A DNA stretch of 64,000 bases from Roseobacter denitrificans OCh 114 (lineage in GTDB: Bacteria > Pseudomonadota > Alphaproteobacteria > Rhodobacterales > Rhodobacteraceae). Both the position numbers and the translations under genes were made by a program. Of this stretch, positions 42,769-51,604 are shown piece by piece (position 1 is the first letter of the stretch; each line of letters starts with the position of its first letter). The DNA is taken from positions 310,001 through 374,000 of the forward strand of contig NC_008209.1 in assembly GCF_000014045.1 (NCBI RefSeq), in the 5' to 3' direction. Under the pieces are notes generated by a model, which saw nothing but the letters and a program-made list of their open reading frames with translations, had not been told where the DNA came from and did not search any database.

Positions 42769-43532
42769 GGCCGAATGAAAACGGGCTTGTCCGGCGTCGA
42801 CAACTCCGGTTGATACGCATAGCCACCGGTGTCGAAACCGGTAAGTGCGTCCGGATCAGAAAGCCTGTTCTGGATCACAAAGCGGGCCATGGCGCCACGG
42901 GCCTTCTTGGCGAAGAAGCTGACGATCTTCGGCCCCTTGCCATCGTTTTTGTCTTCCATGAACGCCGGGGTAATCACCCGCAACTTCAGGGCCTTGGGCG
43001 CAACGGCGCCGAAATATTCCTGACTTGCACAATTGATCAGCACATCTGTCCCGACGCTTTGTGCCTGCGCGTTCAGCGCCTTTGAGAGATCATCGCGCCA
43101 ATACTCATACAGGTTCGACCCGCGCCGCGTTTTCAGACGGCTGCCCATTTCAAGCCGGTACGGTTGAATGGCGTCCAGCGGGCGTAAAACCCCGTAAAGA
43201 CCTGACAAAATCCGCAGATGATCCTGCGCCCATGCGCGTTCATTTTCATCTAGGCTGGTCGCTTCCAGACCCTGATATGTATCCCCGGCGAAAGCCAAAG
43301 CCGCCGGTCTCGTGGCCTCTGGCGCGGGGTCTTCTGCGAATGCATTGAACCGGTCACGGTTGAGACGCGCCAGATCATCGCTTAGCCCCATCAGTGATTT
43401 CAAACTCCCAAGGGTGAGATTGCGGGCAGTCTTTGACAGACGCACTGCGTCTTCCTGAAAATCAGGCTGCGTGACCGGAACATCCCGCTCCGCCCAGTCC
43501 AGCCGCTTTGCAGGTGAAATCACCACCAACAT
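42753..43532 (-). CDS. yaaA: peroxide stress protein YaaA
   Basis: A 259-residue YaaA/DUF328 protein with the N-terminal LVVISPAKRLDW motif, the central DHLRILSGLYGVLRPLDAIQPYRLEMGSRL-like block (split here: LRILSGLYGVLRPLD then IQPYRLEMG), and the late ASQEYFGAV and FFAKKARGAMARF segments. In E. coli YaaA limits free iron during H2O2 stress. It converges with the hybrid kinase gene and overlaps its last 16 bases. Confidence 0.93.
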   Translation of the reverse strand: MLVVISPAKRLDWAERDVPVTQPDFQEDAVRLSKTARNLTLGSLKSLMGLSDDLARLNRDRFNAFAEDPAPEATRPAALAFAGDTYQGLEATSLDENERAWAQDHLRILSGLYGVLRPLDAIQPYRLEMGSRLKTRRGSNLYEYWRDDLSKALNAQAQSVGTDVLINCASQEYFGAVAPKALKLRVITPAFMEDKNDGKGPKIVSFFAKKARGAMARFVIQNRLSDPDALTGFDTGGYAYQPELSTPDKPVFIRPYPAS

Positions 43533-43566
43533 TTGTCATCCCCCGAAAAAGTCTCTGCTGTCGTAT

Positions 43567-45609
43567 CTAGCCCGCCTCCCGCAGGACGTCCAGAAAGGCC
43601 GACCCAAAACGTGCCGCACGACGATCGCCCAGCAGATTTTCAACGGCTTTTTCATCGGCGTTGTGCATCTGCGCGAGTTTTGCCAGCTGCGAAGACGAAC
43701 AACTCAGCGGCTTGTCCTGCCCCGCCTCACCACGGGCCAACACGGCCTGCACTTCGAGAAGGCGGTCGTAGACTGTGCCGGCGGTTTTGCCCGCCAGCTT
43801 CCGTCGGTTCGGGTGCATATGCTCCGCTTCGCCATTGATCACTTCGAGAAAGGCCGCGCCGTAACGTTCGAGCTTCTTGGCCCCCACCCCGCCGATACCT
43901 GCCAGATCATCAAGGGTCCGGGGCCGGTTTTCCGCCATTTCGATCAGGGTCCGGTCGGTAAAGATGATATATGCCGGCACCTTGGCATTCTCGGCGAAGG
44001 CGCGCCGCTTGGCCTTGAGCGCGGAAAGCAGTGGTGCGTCTTCTTCGCCAACCATGGATTTCACCGCAGGACGCCGCGTGCTTGCGTTGCGGATACTGTC
44101 GCGCCGCAATTCAATCGTCGCCTGATCGCGCAGGATCGGCAGCGCTGCATCCGTCATCTTCAACGCACCATGGCGCGCGGGGTCAGGGCGCACCAGATCA
44201 TGCCCCATCATTTGCCGGAAAACGGCTTGCCACTGGCGTTTGTCATATTCCTTGCCGACACCGAAAGTGGGTAACTTGTCGTGGCCGCGTTGCATGATTT
44301 TGTCGGTGGAAATGCCCAACAGGATGTCGATCAGATGCCCCGCCCCGAACCATTCATCTGTGCGCAGGATGGCCGACAGCGCCTTGCGCACCGCGATGGT
44401 GCCATCAAATGTTTCGGGCGGCGCATCGCAGAGATCACATTTGCCGCAAGTGATATCGGTCTCACCAAAGTAGCCAAGGAGCGTCGCGCGGCGGCACTTC
44501 ATCGCTTCGGCCAACCCCAGTAACGCGTTGAGCCGGGCATGATCAGCCGCGCGGCGTTCGGGGGGCGCCAGCCCTTCGTCGATCTGGTTACGCCGCAGGC
44601 GGATATCATCCGGACCAAAGAGGGTCAGCGTTTCCGCCGGTGCGCCATCGCGCCCGGCCCGGCCGATTTCCTGATAATAGGCCTCGATCGACTTTGGCAG
44701 GTCCGCATGCGCCACCCAGCGGATATCCGGTTTATCAATGCCCATGCCAAAAGCGACGGTTGCCACAACGATCAGCCCGTCCTCCTGTTGAAAGCGGCGC
44801 TCCGCGATCCGGCGATCCTCCGCCTCCATTCCGCCGTGATAGTGCAACGAGGTGCGCCCCGCTTCGCGCAGGGCCGCAGAGAGGCTTTCGGTTTTGGCAC
44901 GCGTTCCGCAGTAGACGATGCCGGATTGCCCGGGACGTGCCGCCGCAAAATCCAAAATCTGCCGTCGGGGACCATCCTTGGCCGCAAAGGAAAGATGGAT
45001 GTTCGGGCGATCAAACCCCCTGAGGAATATCTGTGGATCGGTGTCGTCAAAAAGTTTCCGAACGATTTCGGTGCGGGTGTCCGCATCTGCCGTGGCCGTA
45101 AATGCAGCCAATGGCACCCCCAACACACGCCGCAATTCACCAATGCGCAGGTAATCAGGCCGGAAATCATGGCCCCACTGACTTACGCAATGCGCTTCAT
45201 CCACCGCGATGAGGGACACACCGATGCGCCGCAGCAGACCCAGCGCCGAGCCTGCCGCCAGACGCTCGGGCGCCATATACAACAGCTTGAGCCGCCCCTG
45301 ATCCAACGCATCGAATACCGCGTCGGTTTCCTCGGGCGTATTGCCGGAGGTAAGCGCCCCGGCAGCGACACCGGCCTCCTGAAGGGCGCGCACCTGATCG
45401 CGCATCAGGGCGATGAGGGGTGAGATCACAACCGTCACGCCATCGCGCAAAATTGCAGGCAATTGAAAACAAAGCGATTTACCGCCACCCGTTGGCATGA
45501 TCGCCAGCACGTTTTCGCCCGCAGTCACAGCATCGACAATTTCTTTTTGCCCGGGTCGAAATGCATCAAACCCAAAGACATCGCGAAGCATCTGGGGCGC
45601 GCCGGTCAT
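43567..45609 (-). CDS. recQ: ATP-dependent DNA helicase RecQ
   Basis: A 680-residue RecQ with all domains: helicase motif I (MPTGGGKSLCFQLPA), the DEAH box (AVDEAHCVSQWGHDFRPDY), motif VI (YYQEIGRAGRDGAPAE), the four-Cys zinc domain (MKCRRATLLGYFGE, CGKCDLC), winged helix, and a C-terminal HRDC domain (RTLDDLAGIGGVGAKKLERYG). It unwinds recombination and stalled-fork intermediates. The frame opens at 45672, but ATG 45609 (MTGAPQMLRDVFG) has AGGA six bases upstream and is family-like. Confidence 0.95.
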   Translation of the reverse strand: MTGAPQMLRDVFGFDAFRPGQKEIVDAVTAGENVLAIMPTGGGKSLCFQLPAILRDGVTVVISPLIALMRDQVRALQEAGVAAGALTSGNTPEETDAVFDALDQGRLKLLYMAPERLAAGSALGLLRRIGVSLIAVDEAHCVSQWGHDFRPDYLRIGELRRVLGVPLAAFTATADADTRTEIVRKLFDDTDPQIFLRGFDRPNIHLSFAAKDGPRRQILDFAAARPGQSGIVYCGTRAKTESLSAALREAGRTSLHYHGGMEAEDRRIAERRFQQEDGLIVVATVAFGMGIDKPDIRWVAHADLPKSIEAYYQEIGRAGRDGAPAETLTLFGPDDIRLRRNQIDEGLAPPERRAADHARLNALLGLAEAMKCRRATLLGYFGETDITCGKCDLCDAPPETFDGTIAVRKALSAILRTDEWFGAGHLIDILLGISTDKIMQRGHDKLPTFGVGKEYDKRQWQAVFRQMMGHDLVRPDPARHGALKMTDAALPILRDQATIELRRDSIRNASTRRPAVKSMVGEEDAPLLSALKAKRRAFAENAKVPAYIIFTDRTLIEMAENRPRTLDDLAGIGGVGAKKLERYGAAFLEVINGEAEHMHPNRRKLAGKTAGTVYDRLLEVQAVLARGEAGQDKPLSCSSSQLAKLAQMHNADEKAVENLLGDRRAARFGSAFLDVLREAG

Positions 45610-45716
45610 GTCGGTCCTGTTCGTTAATTCCGCTTTGTGGCGCAGACTCCCACAGTCACGATTCGCGGACAAGGGCTATCCGGTGCATTTGTGAAAAATG
45701 CCCCGCCAGCCGACCG

Positions 45717-46004
45717 CTAAATGAAGAGCGCGTAGTTGTTCACAAGTACAATGCGCAGGATCGCAACGATCAACAGGACGGCCAGAGGTGCCAGATCAAT
45801 CCCGCCCATTTGCGGTAAAACCCGGCGCACTGGGCCATAAATCGGTTCCAGCAAGCGGTTCAGCCCATACCATATTTGCGCAACCAGCGATTGCTGCGTG
45901 TTCAGCACCTGAAAATTGATCAGCCAGCTCATGATCACATGCGCGATGATAAAGAACCACACGACATTCAGCAGGAGCATCAGAATTTCAAAGATCGATT
46001 GCAT
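45717..46004 (-). CDS. YggT-family membrane protein
   Basis: A 95-residue YggT protein with two hydrophobic segments separated by the conserved NRLLEPIYGPVRRVLPQMGGIDLAP-type loop (core RLLEPIYGPVRRVLP). The family is linked to osmotic stress and cell-division or photosystem assembly proteins; its role is not settled. The longer frame to 46052 adds 16 non-family residues. Confidence 0.88.
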   Translation of the reverse strand: MQSIFEILMLLLNVVWFFIIAHVIMSWLINFQVLNTQQSLVAQIWYGLNRLLEPIYGPVRRVLPQMGGIDLAPLAVLLIVAILRIVLVNNYALFI

Positions 46005-46160
46005 CAAAATACCTTTCGTTGGGCCTTGTTCAGTTAAGCAAGCAGCATCCAAAGGGCAAGGCTGCGCCTGTCCTAGAGGGTGCGATTTAACAAAGCTTTA
46101 CTTGCCTGACAGCGGCGGGCCTGTTCTACCTTAAGGAAACAAGGCAGAGCAGGCAGGCGG

Positions 46161-47525
46161 ATGAGCTCGACGCGTCAACGCATTTGGGGTTGGTATTTCT
46201 TTGACTGGGCAAGCCAGCCCTACAACACCCTGTTGCTGACCTTCATTTTCGGCCCCTATTTCGCGCAGACGGCAACCGAAACATTGATCGCTGATGGCAT
46301 GGCGGCAAACGCGGCACGTGCACAGGCGCAGGCCTATTGGGGCTATGGGCTGACGGCGGCAGGGATCGCAATCGCCGTGCTGGCGCCCCTTTTGGGTTCA
46401 ATCGCGGATGGCAGCGGGCGACGCATGCCGTGGATTGTCCTGTTCAGCACGCTTTACGTGGTGGGCGCCGCGGGCCTGTGGTGGACAGCACCTGCCGATT
46501 TTTCGATACTCTGGGCGCTGTTCTTCTTCGGGATTGGCCTGATCGGCATGGAGTTTGCGACCATTTTCACGAACTCCTTCCTGCCGGAGCTGCACCCCAA
46601 CAGCAATGAACGGGGGCGCATCTCCGGCTCCGGATGGGCGTTTGGCTACCTCGGCGGTGTGGTCGCGCTTGCCATCATGCTGGTGCTTTTTCAGGCCGGT
46701 GACACCGGACGCACGATTGCGGGCCTTTCGCCCTTGTTCGGTCTGGACCCGGACACAGGCGCAGACACGCGCATCGTCGGGCCGCTGACCGCTGCGTGGT
46801 TCATGGTTTTCATCATCCCTTTCTTTTTGCATTTCCGCGACATCGCCCCAAGGCATACGCCGCAAAACCATCTGCGCATCGGCCTGATCGGCTTGCGCGA
46901 CACGCTTGTGAAACTCCCCCGAACGCCGTCCTTACTCGCCTATCTGGGATCGTCGATGTTTTATCGCGACGCCCTGAACGGCCTTTATACATTCGGCGGC
47001 ATCTATGCGTTGGGCGTGCTCGGCTGGAGCATCATGGACATCGGCATTTTCGGCATTCTCGCCGCCATCAGCGGTGCGGTTTTCTGTTGGATCGGCGGGC
47101 ATGCAGATCGCCGCATCGGCCCGATGCCGGTGATCATTTTCTGCTGTGTCACGCTGATTTTGACCTCGGGTCTCATTTTGTCACTGACGCCCCGGTCCAT
47201 TCTGGGCATCGCACTGGCCGACGGCTCTGCCATCCCTGACGTTACATTCTACATCGCGGGCGCGCTCATCGGGGCGGCAGGCGGCGCGTTGCAGTCATCG
47301 TCCCGCACGATGATGACGCATCAGGCCAACCCGGACCGCATGACAGAAGGCTTCGGGCTTTATGCGCTCTCCGGCAAGGCGACATCATTTCTTGCACCGG
47401 CATCCATCGCAATCGTATCAGACCTCACCGGCAGCCAGCGTATGGGGATCACACCGATTGTTGTGCTTTTCATTCTGGGCCTGATCCTGCTCATATGGGT
47501 CAAACCCAAAGGGGACTACGCATGA
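46161..47525 (+). CDS. MFS transporter, UMF1 family
   Basis: A 454-residue permease beginning RIWGWYFFDWASQPYNTLLLTFIFGPYFA-like, the hallmark N-terminus of the UMF1/Atg22-like MFS group (core GWYFFDWASQPYNTLL). About 12 membrane segments; the conserved FTNSFLPEL and QSSSRTMM regions are present. Relatives may export amino acids from vacuoles in yeast; bacterial substrates unknown. Its stop overlaps the mepA start (ATGA). Confidence 0.88.
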   Translation: MSSTRQRIWGWYFFDWASQPYNTLLLTFIFGPYFAQTATETLIADGMAANAARAQAQAYWGYGLTAAGIAIAVLAPLLGSIADGSGRRMPWIVLFSTLYVVGAAGLWWTAPADFSILWALFFFGIGLIGMEFATIFTNSFLPELHPNSNERGRISGSGWAFGYLGGVVALAIMLVLFQAGDTGRTIAGLSPLFGLDPDTGADTRIVGPLTAAWFMVFIIPFFLHFRDIAPRHTPQNHLRIGLIGLRDTLVKLPRTPSLLAYLGSSMFYRDALNGLYTFGGIYALGVLGWSIMDIGIFGILAAISGAVFCWIGGHADRRIGPMPVIIFCCVTLILTSGLILSLTPRSILGIALADGSAIPDVTFYIAGALIGAAGGALQSSSRTMMTHQANPDRMTEGFGLYALSGKATSFLAPASIAIVSDLTGSQRMGITPIVVLFILGLILLIWVKPKGDYA

Positions 47526-48451
47526 AAACGTCACATTTCATCCTGATATCCGTGCTTGCAGTCGGCCTGATGGCCTGTTCCGAACAAAGCGCGCCACCTG
47601 CGCAGGTCGCGCCATTGCCGACGATCGGCACCTCCGGGCATAAAGACAGCCTGAAACCGGCAAAACAGCTTTTCGGGGCGAAATCAGCAGCCTCGCAAAG
47701 CCCGCCCGCTCCCTTCGGCAGCTATGCGAAAGGGTGCGTCGCAGGGGCCGCACAACTGCCTGAAACAGGCCCCACATGGCAGGCGATGCGGCTGTCGCGC
47801 AACCGCAACTGGGCACACCCCGAAACGGTGAGCTTTGTGAAAGACCTCAGCCGGATCGCAGCGCAGCAACCGGGATGGAATGGTCTCTATGTCGGGGATT
47901 TGAGCCAGCCGCGCGGGGGTCCGATGCTGTCGGGTCATGCCAGTCACCAGATCGGGCTGGACGCAGACATCTGGCTGCGCCCTGCCACAAACCTGTCGCT
48001 GAGCGTGGCGGAACGCGAAAACATCTCCTCCATTTCACTGCGGCGCAATGCCGGGGCCTTTGTCAACGACAACTGGACCCCTCAACATGCCGCGATTCTC
48101 AAGGCCGCCGCATCGGACCCGCGCGTCGCGCGCATCTTCATCTTTCCCGGCGCAAAGGTTCAGCTTTGCAACACAGCGACAGGTGACCGGTCATGGTTGC
48201 GCAAGATCAGACCGTGGTTCGGGCATCACTATCATTTCCATGTGCGCCTGTCCTGTCCGAGCGGATCGACCGGCTGTGTGGATCAAACCCCGCCACCCGC
48301 AGGGGACGGATGCGCGGATGCGCAGGCGTGGGTCAATAATATCCTGAACCCGCCCCCACCTGATCCCAATGCGAAACCTCGAAAGCCAAGGCCGCCCGTG
48401 CGCCTTGCTGATCTGCCTGCACAATGCGCCGACGTTTTACAATCGCAATAA
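47522..48451 (+). CDS. mepA: penicillin-insensitive murein endopeptidase (lipoprotein)
   Basis: A 309-residue LAS-family zinc endopeptidase that cuts DD- and LD-cross-links in peptidoglycan. The metal-binding core is complete: SGHASHQIGLDADIWL and HHYHFHVRLSCP. The N-terminus (MKTSHFILISVLAVGLMACSEQ, with lipobox LMAC) predicts an outer- or inner-membrane lipoprotein rather than the plain signal peptide of E. coli MepA. Six later cysteines suggest disulfides. The ATG at 47522 overlaps the transporter stop. Confidence 0.94.
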   Translation: MKTSHFILISVLAVGLMACSEQSAPPAQVAPLPTIGTSGHKDSLKPAKQLFGAKSAASQSPPAPFGSYAKGCVAGAAQLPETGPTWQAMRLSRNRNWAHPETVSFVKDLSRIAAQQPGWNGLYVGDLSQPRGGPMLSGHASHQIGLDADIWLRPATNLSLSVAERENISSISLRRNAGAFVNDNWTPQHAAILKAAASDPRVARIFIFPGAKVQLCNTATGDRSWLRKIRPWFGHHYHFHVRLSCPSGSTGCVDQTPPPAGDGCADAQAWVNNILNPPPPDPNAKPRKPRPPVRLADLPAQCADVLQSQ

Positions 48452-49344
48452 TCAGCGCCGTGGCCCTCGCGCCGTGGTTCTGGTTCAAGCCTGTCGCGCC
48501 GCCGGATCAACCCGCTCACCTGTTGGCAGTAACCGACATCCCCCGCGACGAGGACTGGATCGGCGGCCTGTCCGGCATTGATCTGACACCTGATGGCACG
48601 GAATTTGTCTTTGTCACGGACCGGGGGCATGTGGCGCGCGGTCAGCTCCTGCGCAGGGACGGGCAACTGACGGGAATCGAGATCGACACGAAACGCGTGT
48701 TGGTCGACCCGCGCGGCCGTGTCTGGGAAACACTGCAAACGGACGCGGAAGGGGTCGCATGGGCCGCGTCTGGTGCGATTTTCGTGTCCTTTGAGCACGC
48801 CCACCGCGTGCACGCCTACCCGACGCTGGACACGCCGGAGAAACTCCCAAGCTACACCCGTGCATGGGGCGCATTCAAACAAAACGGCGGGCTTGAAGCG
48901 CTCGCCATTCAGGACGGCGGATCGCTGTTCGCGATCCCCGAGCATGTCCATCCCGGCGCTTGGGCCGCACTGGTCTATCGCCGCAAACCGGGGGAGGCGT
49001 GGCAACAGGCCTTTACCCTTCCGGTCACCGACGAATTCTCCCCGGTTGGGGCCGATTTTGGCCCCGATGGACGGCTCTATGTGCTTGAGCGCGGCCTGTA
49101 TCCCTTCGGCTTTTACAGCCGCGTGCGGGCGATGAGAGTGCAGGAAGACAGTGTGACGGATATCGAAACTGTTCTGCAAACCAAACTGGGGACGCATGGC
49201 AACCTCGAAGGCCTCGCAGTCTGGCGCGACGCTGCCGGGACGATCAGGCTGACCATGGTGTCTGACGATAATTTCTATCCCTTCATGCGCGGTGAAATTG
49301 TCGAATACGCTCTGACGCAAAGGGTTGCCACGCAGCCGCAATAG
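48424..49344 (+). CDS. esterase-like-activity-of-phytase family protein
   Basis: A 306-residue secreted or membrane-anchored beta-propeller-like protein of the phytase-esterase-like family. N-terminal signal anchor (FTIAIISAVALAPWFWF), then GGLSGIDLTPDGTEFVFVTDRG, TDAEGVAW, NGGLEALAIQ and the C-terminal NLEGLAVWRD with LTMVSDDNF, the repeated D-x-E/D-G motif of this family. The start overlaps mepA by 28 bases. Substrate unknown. Confidence 0.82.
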   Translation: MRRRFTIAIISAVALAPWFWFKPVAPPDQPAHLLAVTDIPRDEDWIGGLSGIDLTPDGTEFVFVTDRGHVARGQLLRRDGQLTGIEIDTKRVLVDPRGRVWETLQTDAEGVAWAASGAIFVSFEHAHRVHAYPTLDTPEKLPSYTRAWGAFKQNGGLEALAIQDGGSLFAIPEHVHPGAWAALVYRRKPGEAWQQAFTLPVTDEFSPVGADFGPDGRLYVLERGLYPFGFYSRVRAMRVQEDSVTDIETVLQTKLGTHGNLEGLAVWRDAAGTIRLTMVSDDNFYPFMRGEIVEYALTQRVATQPQ

Positions 49345-49359
49345 GCCTAAAGACGCGGC

Positions 49360-49378
49360 GTCGGCGATGGTTGCCGAC
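49360..49378 (+). other. hairpin in the leader of the queuosine-precursor transporter gene
   Basis: GTCGGC-GATGGTT-GCCGAC, a perfect 6-bp stem 35 bases before the ATG, with no T-tract. I looked for a preQ1-I aptamer (A-rich tail and AGGTTC loop) and did not find a match. Confidence 0.4.
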
Positions 49379-49413
49379 CAAGTGCCGCACCCTTGCCAAA
49401 ACGGATTATTCAC

Positions 49414-50034
49414 ATGACACGCGCTCACCTCCCCGGCATCATTGCCATGGCTGCAATCGTTGTTGCCTCCAATATTCTTGTCCAGTTCCTGTTCGGAAAC
49501 TGGCTGACGTGGGGGGCCTTCACCTACCCGCTCGCCTTTCTCGTTACGGACATCATGAACCGCGTCTACGGTGCGCAGGCTGCCCGGCGCGTTGTGTTCA
49601 CCGGCTTTATCGTCGGGATCATCTGTTCGCTGATCGGCACACAGATCATGGGCGAATATGGGCCGCTGGTTACGCTTCGGATCGCAATCGGGTCCGGCAT
49701 CGCCTTCCTGACGGCGCAGTTGCTGGATGTGTCGATCTTTTCCGCACTTCGGGGAGGAACATGGTGGCGCGCGCCGCTGGCCTCTACGCTGATCGGCAGC
49801 ACCGTCGATACTGCCTTATTTTTCAGCATCGCCTTTTCAGCAAGCCTCAGCTTCATCGAGCCTGCCAATGACGTATCCTGGGCGGGGGAGGTTCTGCCGA
49901 TCCTTGGATTTGGCCCGCAGGCCCCGCTGTGGGTGTCGCTTGCGATTGCAGATTGGGGCGTCAAGCTGAGCCTTGCGCTGCTGGCGCTGGTGCCGTTCCG
50001 CCTGATCACCGGGCGGATGACCGCCGCGCAGTAA
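49414..50034 (+). CDS. queuosine precursor transporter (YhhQ/VUT family)
   Basis: A 206-residue six-helix membrane protein of the VUT-1/YhhQ family, importing 7-cyano-7-deazaguanine (preQ0) or preQ1 for tRNA queuosine. The family landmarks are visible: VASNILVQFLFG, FTYPLAFLVTDIMNRVYGAQAAR and IGSTVDTALFFSIAF. The ATG at 49414 (MTRAHLPG) is preferred over an in-frame start 21 bases upstream. Confidence 0.88.
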   Translation: MTRAHLPGIIAMAAIVVASNILVQFLFGNWLTWGAFTYPLAFLVTDIMNRVYGAQAARRVVFTGFIVGIICSLIGTQIMGEYGPLVTLRIAIGSGIAFLTAQLLDVSIFSALRGGTWWRAPLASTLIGSTVDTALFFSIAFSASLSFIEPANDVSWAGEVLPILGFGPQAPLWVSLAIADWGVKLSLALLALVPFRLITGRMTAAQ

Positions 50035-50123
50035 CACATCTTTAACGAAAAAAAGCTTGGCAAATTTCTGAACCTATGCAACGATTCTGATATCAGAAAC
50101 AGATAGGTAAAGGAGGTGATCCA

Positions 50124-50180
50124 GTGTCAAGAAAGGTATTGGAGAGAGGTGTCGGAACAGCTTTGGAGGTCGCCTGCTAA
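50124..50180 (+). CDS. 18-residue leader-type peptide ORF
   Basis: GTG start with perfect Shine-Dalgarno at optimal spacing; product MSRKVLERGVGTALEVAC. Basic N-terminus, no run of one amino acid that would suggest classical attenuation. The same frame has two more TAA stops before the terminator. Translation is plausible from the ribosome site alone, function unknown. Confidence 0.4.
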   Translation: MSRKVLERGVGTALEVAC

Positions 50181-50253
50181 GGCAGCCCTTACCGGGCAGA
50201 CCACAGGGTGGACGTGATCGTCTAACCGATCCCACCTCCGCAACCATTCGATT

Positions 50254-50283
50254 GGGCCGCACTGTAAATGTGCGGCCCTTTTT
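50254..50283 (+). terminator. intrinsic terminator upstream of arfB
   Basis: GGGCCGCAC-TGTAAAT-GTGCGGCCC followed by TTTTT: a perfect 9-bp stem with a 7-base loop and T-tract. It closes the short unit and separates it from arfB. Confidence 0.92.
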
Positions 50284-50367
50284 GATAGGCGTGGCCGCGC
50301 GAACACCTGAGCGGAAACCCATCCGCCCATTCAGTCAGCGTTTGAGGGCGGTTTGCCCGAGGTCATC

Positions 50368-50784
50368 ATGAGAATAAGCGACAACATCACCATCGAGGAT
50401 TGGGAACTGACCGAGAGCTTCATGCGCTCCTCCGGTCCCGGCGGGCAGAACGTCAACAAGGTTTCATCCGCCGTTGAACTGCGGTTTGAGGCCGCGCGTT
50501 CACCAAATTTGCCCGCACCGGTCAAAACCCGCCTGAAACGGCTGGCCGGGCGGCGCTGGACAACCGATGGCGCGCTGGTTCTGCAATGCGAGGAAACCCG
50601 CAGTCAGGCGCGCAATCGGGAAATTATCCGCGAGCGCCTGGCAGAGCTTATCCGCAAGGCGCTGGTGGCCCCCAAACGGCGGATCGCAACGCGCCCCACG
50701 CTGGGGTCTAAAAAGCGGCGGCTCAAGGCCAAGAAGCAACGCGGCGAGGTCAAATCCCTGCGCGGTCGGGTGGATCCGGAATAA
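50368..50784 (+). CDS. arfB: alternative ribosome-rescue factor ArfB (peptidyl-tRNA hydrolase)
   Basis: A 138-residue class-I release-factor-like protein. The catalytic GGQ motif is in SSGPGGQNVNKVSS near the N-terminus, and the C-terminal basic tail (KKRRLKAKKQRGEVKSLRGR) is the part that enters the empty mRNA channel of stalled ribosomes. It hydrolyses peptidyl-tRNA on non-stop ribosomes. ATG 50368 preceded by GAGG; an in-frame TTG 15 bases upstream is less likely. Confidence 0.95.
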   Translation: MRISDNITIEDWELTESFMRSSGPGGQNVNKVSSAVELRFEAARSPNLPAPVKTRLKRLAGRRWTTDGALVLQCEETRSQARNREIIRERLAELIRKALVAPKRRIATRPTLGSKKRRLKAKKQRGEVKSLRGRVDPE

Positions 50785-50989
50785 TGCCGGCAGTACGCGC
50801 AACATCCTTGCGAGAGGTCCAAGGGCGCGCCGCAGGGCAACCGGTCAAGATCTGCCAATGGAAACTGGTGCTGATGCGATCACGACATGTGCCGCAGCCT
50901 TGTGCGATACGATTTACAGGGCTAACACGCAGCACAAGGAAACGCCGAACAGGCTTTGGCGACGTCTTGCAGAAGAATATAGGAAACCC

Positions 50990-51604
50990 ATGACCCACAA
51001 CGTGTATAAGAACGATCTGCCTGATGGGCTTGACCTCGGCCCGATGGTGGCAATTGATTGCGAGACGATGGGCCTGCACCCGCATCGCGACCGTCTGTGC
51101 GTCGTGCAGCTTTCGGGCGGGGACGGCAAGGCGCATCTGATCCAGATCGCAAAGGGCCAGACCGAGGCGCCGAACCTGTGCAAGCTGCTCGAAGATCCCA
51201 AGGTGCTCAAGCTGTTTCATTTCGGGCGTTTTGACATCGCGGCCATGCTCAATGCTTTTGGCGCAACGGCGGCGCCGGTATATTGCACGAAAATCGCCAG
51301 CCGTTTGGTACGCACCTATACGGACCGCCACGGTCTGGCCAAACTGCTGCAAGAACTCTTGGCGATCGACATTTCGAAACAGCAACAATCCAGCGACTGG
51401 GGTGCGGAGACGCTCACAGACGCGCAGATTGAATATGCCGCATCGGATGTTCTCTATCTGCACCAATTACGCGAGGCCCTGAACAAGATGCTGGAACGGG
51501 AGGGCCGCATGGAAACAGCGCAGGCCTGTTTTGACTTTCTGCCGATGCGCGCGAAACTGGACTTGATGGGGTGGCCTGACACGGACATTTTTGCGCACTC
51601 ATGA
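50990..51604 (+). CDS. rnd: ribonuclease D
   Basis: A 204-residue 3'-5' exoribonuclease of the short, HRDC-less type seen in alphaproteobacteria. DEDD residues are visible: VAIDCETMGL (D, E), LFHFGRFDIAAM (D) and the last Asp in YAASDVLYLHQL with the preceding Tyr. Involved in tRNA 3' maturation. ATG at 50990 with AGGAA upstream; the longer open frame to 50567 overlaps arfB and is not family-like. Stop overlaps the kdsD start (ATGA). Confidence 0.92.
   Translation: MTHNVYKNDLPDGLDLGPMVAIDCETMGLHPHRDRLCVVQLSGGDGKAHLIQIAKGQTEAPNLCKLLEDPKVLKLFHFGRFDIAAMLNAFGATAAPVYCTKIASRLVRTYTDRHGLAKLLQELLAIDISKQQQSSDWGAETLTDAQIEYAASDVLYLHQLREALNKMLEREGRMETAQACFDFLPMRAKLDLMGWPDTDIFAHS

Larger units (their letters stand above)
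50085..50283 (+). ncRNA. short independent transcription unit with extreme Shine-Dalgarno and own terminator
   Basis: A ~200-base unit between the transporter gene and arfB. AAAGGAGGTGATCC (50109-50122) is complementary over 14 bases to the canonical 3' end of 16S rRNA. Seven bases after GGAGG comes a GTG opening an 18-codon ORF (50124-50180) that stops at TAA; downstream there is CACCTCC (50233-50239), able to pair with the Shine-Dalgarno, and a strong terminator. Left limit is approximate and no promoter was identified. Confidence 0.5.

Noticed and set aside
49345..49413. preQ1-I riboswitch before the queuosine-precursor transporter
   Set aside because: The required loop and A-rich tail sequences are missing; only a plain hairpin is supported.
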